A DNA stretch of 64,000 bases from Actinomycetota bacterium (GTDB taxonomy: Bacteria; Actinomycetota; Thermoleophilia; Solirubrobacterales; JACPNS01), in NCBI GenBank assembly GCA_016213645.1, contig JACQZY010000018.1, forward strand, positions 1 through 64,000. Direction: 5' to 3'. Shown piece by piece: positions 60,524-64,000 of this stretch. The notes under the pieces are model-generated. The model made no database searches. It had not been told where the DNA came from and worked only from the letters and a program-made list of their open reading frames with translations. Each line of letters begins with the position of its first letter. Within the stretch, counting starts at the first letter, position 1. The position numbers and the translations under genes are program-made.

Positions 60524-62812
60524 ATGGCAGAAATGCGAAAAGCCCACGGCGCCAGGGACGGCGCGAACGAGGAAACCGGGGACCGGCCGGGCGCCGCGAG
60601 CACCCGTGCGCGAATTCCGACGCCCGCCGTTGATCAGGCGCAACTTCCGGCCACAGCGTTCACCCGCATAACTCGCCGACGTGGCGCCGAGCCGGTCGAC
60701 GAGGTCGGAATTCCCTACCGCGTGCACTATTGGCTCTTGGCGGTGTTCGCGTTCGGGATCGGCCTCTCGACACTGGTCTTTTCGTTCACCGAGATCGGCG
60801 ACGATCTCGCATCGCCGTTTGTACGGGCGATCTGCGTCACCGGGATTCTGCTGGCACCGGCAATCGTGTTGGCCGCCCGCGCTCAGCGGTATCGCTTCGA
60901 CGCGCGGATATTTCACGGCGCGATGCTTTACGCCACGATCGCACCATTCGCGTGTCAACAGGTGATGGTCGAGAGCCGAGCGCAGTATCAGATCCTATTC
61001 GTCGTGGGCGCCATCGGCGCGGCGTTCTACCTGCCGCTGCGTCAGGCCGTCCCGCACATCACGTTGTCCGTGGCGGTGCTGCTGACGATGGGCGCGACGA
61101 TCCACGACGACGAGTCAGTGCTGCGCTCGCTGATCGTTGCGACATTCGTGGTCTGTTCGTCTCTGATGATCAGCGCCGTGCGACGGCAGTTGAAGTTCAC
61201 TGTCAAGCTCAATCACACGCTGGCAGAGTGCGACGGTCTGACGGGCGCATTCAACCTGCGCAGCTTCGAACGGAGGCTGGCCCACGAGATCGCGCGAGCC
61301 CAACGTGGCGGTGGCGGCTTCGCGCTGATCGAGTTTGACCTTAATAGCTTCAAGCAGGTCAACGACCGGTACGACCACAGCACCGGCGACGAAGTTCTGG
61401 TGGCAACGGCCGACGCGATTCGCTCGGCCTTCGGCGGCGCCGACATGCTCGTGCGCAGAGGCGGCGACGAGTTCGTCGTGATCGCACCGGGCGGCCCGGA
61501 CCGCGATCTAAACGAACCGATTCGCAAGGCGTGCAAACGTGTAGCTTGGGCACGGCATCAGATTTGTGACGACGTCGATCCAACGATCAGATGCGCGACA
61601 ACGCGATTTCAGCCGGGCGACACCGCGGAAGACGTTTATCGCCGCGCCGACGAGGCGCTGCACGACGCGAAGCCGCCGGCAGGCGGCAGCGGTGAGCCTG
61701 ACGTTTCGCCACGCTCGGCGGTCGTGCTGCCCTGCCCAACGCCGGACACCGATGAAGTCCGGGAGTTACGCGAGCGGCGGGTCGACGGGGCCGAACTGAG
61801 CAGCGATCCGATCATCGGCGCGCGGCGCGTAATTTGGAAGACCACCGCCGCCGCGATCCTGACGATCGCGGTCGCCGTCGATGCGTGCGCGCTGCTTGGT
61901 CTGAGCAACCTCGCTTTCTCGCTTCGTTCGATCGGAATATCACTGTTCTGGGTTGTCGTGTTTGCTCCTGTGGTCTGGCGAATGGCCTCGCGGCGCGAAC
62001 AACCGGAGCATCTTCTCCACCTTTTAGCGGTCGCCGCGCTGGGGATGATCACGTTCGGCTGCATCGTGGCCGGCAGCAGCGCTCCGGCGCTGGTCGAGAG
62101 CTACCTGCTCGTCGTGCTCGCCGTAGCCGCGATCCTCTCGGTGCGAGCCGCGATCTCATACATGGCGGCCGCGACCGTTCTTTACGCGACGATCCTGTTC
62201 GCCAACGATTACCCGCTGGCCACCATTCAGCTGGTCAACACGGTTCTGCTGATCGGGCTTTCCGCTTGGCTACTGGCATACACGCGCGGTCGCACGATCG
62301 TTGCCGCACGCGAGAAACTTCAGCTCGCCCACACCGACGCACTTACCGGCCTGCCGAATCCTCGGCGGCTGAGCGAACGCCTGACCGCCGAGATTCGCCG
62401 AAGCAAATCGACCGGGCAGCCGCTGGCGATGCTGATGCTCGACCTGGACCACTTCAAGCTCGTCAACGATCTCTTCAGTCACTCCGTCGGCGACGAGGTG
62501 CTGCTCGCCGTCACGGATGCCCTGCTGCGGACGGCGCGGCGCACCGATATGCCGGCACGGCGCGGCGGCGATGAGTTCGCGGTCGTGCTGTCGGACTCCG
62601 ACGCTCGCGACGCCACGACGGCACGCGACCGCGTGGCCGCCGCAATCGCCTCGGCGCGTGCGCGGGTTTGCCCGGAAATCACCCCCACCGCCAGCGTCGG
62701 ATGGGTGGTGTGGCGCGAGGGCGAAAGCACGGAGGACTTCCTGGCCCGCGCCGACGCCGCGCTGAACCTGGAGAAAAAGGCGCGCCGACGGGACCGAACG
62801 CTGGTTTATTAG
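60524..62812 (+). CDS. Dual membrane-GGDEF protein
   Basis: 762 residues with two modules. Module 1: about five helices (66-215) then GGDEF 1 (ECDGLTGAFNLRSFERRLAH; VRRGGDEFVVIAP, motif at 313-317). Its I-site position is G304-GA-D307, lacking the Arg. Module 2: about six helices (~430-590) then GGDEF 2 (HTDALTGLPNPRRLSERLTA; ARRGGDEFAVVL, motif at 681-685) with an intact I-site RRTD (672-675). Both GGDEF signatures are complete, so both may make c-di-GMP, with feedback only on the second. The first ~60 residues are polar and unstructured. ATG 60524 or 60533. Confidence 0.88.
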   Translation: MAEMRKAHGARDGANEETGDRPGAASTRARIPTPAVDQAQLPATAFTRITRRRGAEPVDEVGIPYRVHYWLLAVFAFGIGLSTLVFSFTEIGDDLASPFVRAICVTGILLAPAIVLAARAQRYRFDARIFHGAMLYATIAPFACQQVMVESRAQYQILFVVGAIGAAFYLPLRQAVPHITLSVAVLLTMGATIHDDESVLRSLIVATFVVCSSLMISAVRRQLKFTVKLNHTLAECDGLTGAFNLRSFERRLAHEIARAQRGGGGFALIEFDLNSFKQVNDRYDHSTGDEVLVATADAIRSAFGGADMLVRRGGDEFVVIAPGGPDRDLNEPIRKACKRVAWARHQICDDVDPTIRCATTRFQPGDTAEDVYRRADEALHDAKPPAGGSGEPDVSPRSAVVLPCPTPDTDEVRELRERRVDGAELSSDPIIGARRVIWKTTAAAILTIAVAVDACALLGLSNLAFSLRSIGISLFWVVVFAPVVWRMASRREQPEHLLHLLAVAALGMITFGCIVAGSSAPALVESYLLVVLAVAAILSVRAAISYMAAATVLYATILFANDYPLATIQLVNTVLLIGLSAWLLAYTRGRTIVAAREKLQLAHTDALTGLPNPRRLSERLTAEIRRSKSTGQPLAMLMLDLDHFKLVNDLFSHSVGDEVLLAVTDALLRTARRTDMPARRGGDEFAVVLSDSDARDATTARDRVAAAIASARARVCPEITPTASVGWVVWREGESTEDFLARADAALNLEKKARRRDRTLVY

Positions 62813-62905
62813 CGCTCGATACCGCGAGAGGACTGATTTCGCGAGGCGATCGAATTCACCGAGCAACCGGCAGTTTGAAACAGCCCGACTCGCGTCCCTG
62901 TCGGT

Positions 62906-63880
62906 CTATCGCAAGACGACTTGACGCTCGTCGGCTGCGACCACCGGATCGGCGGGATCAGTTGCGTCAGCAGACTCTTGCTCGTCTCCCGGTGGGACGC
63001 GCAACTTCGCTCGCATCTGGTCCTCGGTGGGACGACGAACGTTCCACGCCAAACCGACCGAATCGAGCATGCGAATAAACACGTATGACGGATCGATCTG
63101 CGTGCGCCGCAGACCGTGGCGCGCGGAGGTTGGAAAGGCGTGGTGGTTGTGATGCCAACCCTCGCCCAACGCGACGAGAGCGACCGCCCAGTTGTTGCGG
63201 CTCTGGTCGCCGGTCTCGAACGGACTCTTGCCGTACATGTGGCAAATCGAGTTCACGCTCCAGGTGGCATGGTGCTGCAAGAAGATTCGCGCCAAGCCGC
63301 CCCAGATGAACGCCGTGAATGCCGCGTACGGCTCGCCGCCCGAGAGGGCGTATCCAAGCGCCGCAGGGATCGCGAGGCCGAGCAGCACCCACACACCGAA
63401 CAGCTTGTCCACCCACACGATCGCCGGATCGTTCTTGAGATCGCGCGCGTAGCGACTGGCCGAAGCGCGCTCGTCGCGGCTGAACAACCAACCCATGTGC
63501 GAGTGCCACCAGCCGGCGGCAACGCCACGCCAGCCGGGACGGCCATGCGTGTGCGGACTGTGCGGATCGCCCGGTTCGTCCGAGAAGTCGTGGTGCTTGC
63601 GGTGATCGGCGACCCAGTGAATCGGCGCGCCCTGCACGGACATCGAACCCGCGATCGCAAACGCCGCGCGGATCCACGGCTTGGTCTCGAAGGAGCGGTG
63701 CGTAAGCAGGCGGTGGTAGCCGGTGGTAACGCCCATCCCGGAGATCAGATACATCAGCGCGAAGATTCCGAGGTCCAGCGCGTCGACCGCGCCACCCCAC
63801 AGCAGATAGACGGCGGTGATGAAACCGATGAAAGGGATGATCACTGCGGCGAGGGTTATGCGACGTTCAAGTTTGCTCAT
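62906..63880 (-). CDS. Fatty acid desaturase (delta-9 acyl-CoA/lipid type)
   Basis: 324 residues. Three histidine boxes bind the di-iron centre: GYHRLLTHRSF, HWVADHRKHHDF and EGWHHNHHAFPTSARHG. About four membrane helices surround them (IIPFIGFITAVYLLWGG; GIFALMYLISGMGVTTG; LFGVWVLLGLAIPAALGYAL; FTAFIWGGLARIF). It introduces a double bond into fatty acyl chains at the cytosolic membrane face using O2 and reduced ferredoxin. ATG 63880 is chosen over an upstream TTG. The ~35-residue acidic tail is variable in the family. Confidence 0.93.
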   Translation of the reverse strand: MSKLERRITLAAVIIPFIGFITAVYLLWGGAVDALDLGIFALMYLISGMGVTTGYHRLLTHRSFETKPWIRAAFAIAGSMSVQGAPIHWVADHRKHHDFSDEPGDPHSPHTHGRPGWRGVAAGWWHSHMGWLFSRDERASASRYARDLKNDPAIVWVDKLFGVWVLLGLAIPAALGYALSGGEPYAAFTAFIWGGLARIFLQHHATWSVNSICHMYGKSPFETGDQSRNNWAVALVALGEGWHHNHHAFPTSARHGLRRTQIDPSYVFIRMLDSVGLAWNVRRPTEDQMRAKLRVPPGDEQESADATDPADPVVAADERQVVLR

Positions 63881-64000
63881 GAGACGGAATTTAGACAATC
63901 CCGCGCGAACTTTGCACAGTCAGCGCTCGGAGGTGCGTTCAGCGCCCCCGTGGCAGGACCGCCGAACTGCGTTTGGAGTGGGCGCTCGGCAACGCCGAAC

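Overview
The window is high-GC, densely coded DNA. Secreted proteins with Lys/Arg-rich immunoglobulin-like tails, an F420-type nitroreductase, short promoter-to-ATG distances and the general gene style suggest an actinobacterium of the Thermoleophilia (Solirubrobacterales-like) kind. That assignment is inference, because there is no rRNA here. One tRNA gene is present (tRNA-Arg, anticodon ACG).

Layout. 1-8.8 kb: N-terminal half of a HAMP-repeat sensor kinase, a Ca2+/H+ antiporter, a DUF2339 membrane protein, a two-domain VOC protein and a chemotaxis receptor. 9.0-13.1 kb: a tRNA-Arg whose 3' half is repeated twice downstream (40-43 bp identical copies), bounding two small integrated segments. 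They carry a DUF4143-type ATPase and a HEPN-domain protein but no integrase. 13.1-14.5 kb: broken genes (DUF4386, MgtE, VapC/PIN). 14.5-19.6 kb: a CoA-binding protein and three secreted proteins. 19.6-27.1 kb: trehalose synthase TreT overlapping an NNP-type transporter; divergently, a cobalamin-binding/GGDEF/ABM fusion that looks like a B12 photoreceptor wired to c-di-GMP; then OsmC and a Baeyer-Villiger monooxygenase.

27.4-34 kb: a ThDP enzyme with an in-frame TGA, an OsmC protein, a YCII protein, an ABC exporter, a cupredoxin lipoprotein and two tiny membrane proteins sharing the C-terminal motif EDNWRHW. 34-46.6 kb: a VOC-VOC-SDR fusion, a secreted thrombospondin-3-repeat protein, an MFS transporter, a SnoaL protein, a ferredoxin-CDGSH protein with a Cys in place of the cluster His, a penicillin acylase, a DAO oxidoreductase, a GST and a PhaC-like hydrolase. 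46.7-49.3 kb: a second DUF4143 ATPase and two paralogous basic-tailed helical proteins that may be phasin- or nucleoid-associated.

49.6-56.6 kb: nitrosative-stress and metal genes (DUF2249, DUF59, NnrS-like membrane protein, RIC/ScdA, Csp-like copper protein), then a DtxR-family regulator with an Nramp-like transporter, divergent from canonical mntH. Both divergent transcripts look leaderless and a near-perfect palindrome overlaps the mntH promoter. 56.6-64 kb: a frameshifted gene, a minimal zincin, an ABC drug exporter, a nitroreductase, a membrane protein with two membrane+GGDEF modules and a fatty-acid desaturase.

The strongest leads are the B12-GGDEF-ABM fusion (W-x9-EH motif, intact GGDEF and I-site), the tandem tRNA att array, the EDNWRHW small-protein pair, two dispersed palindrome families, and the DtxR/Nramp/MntH control region.
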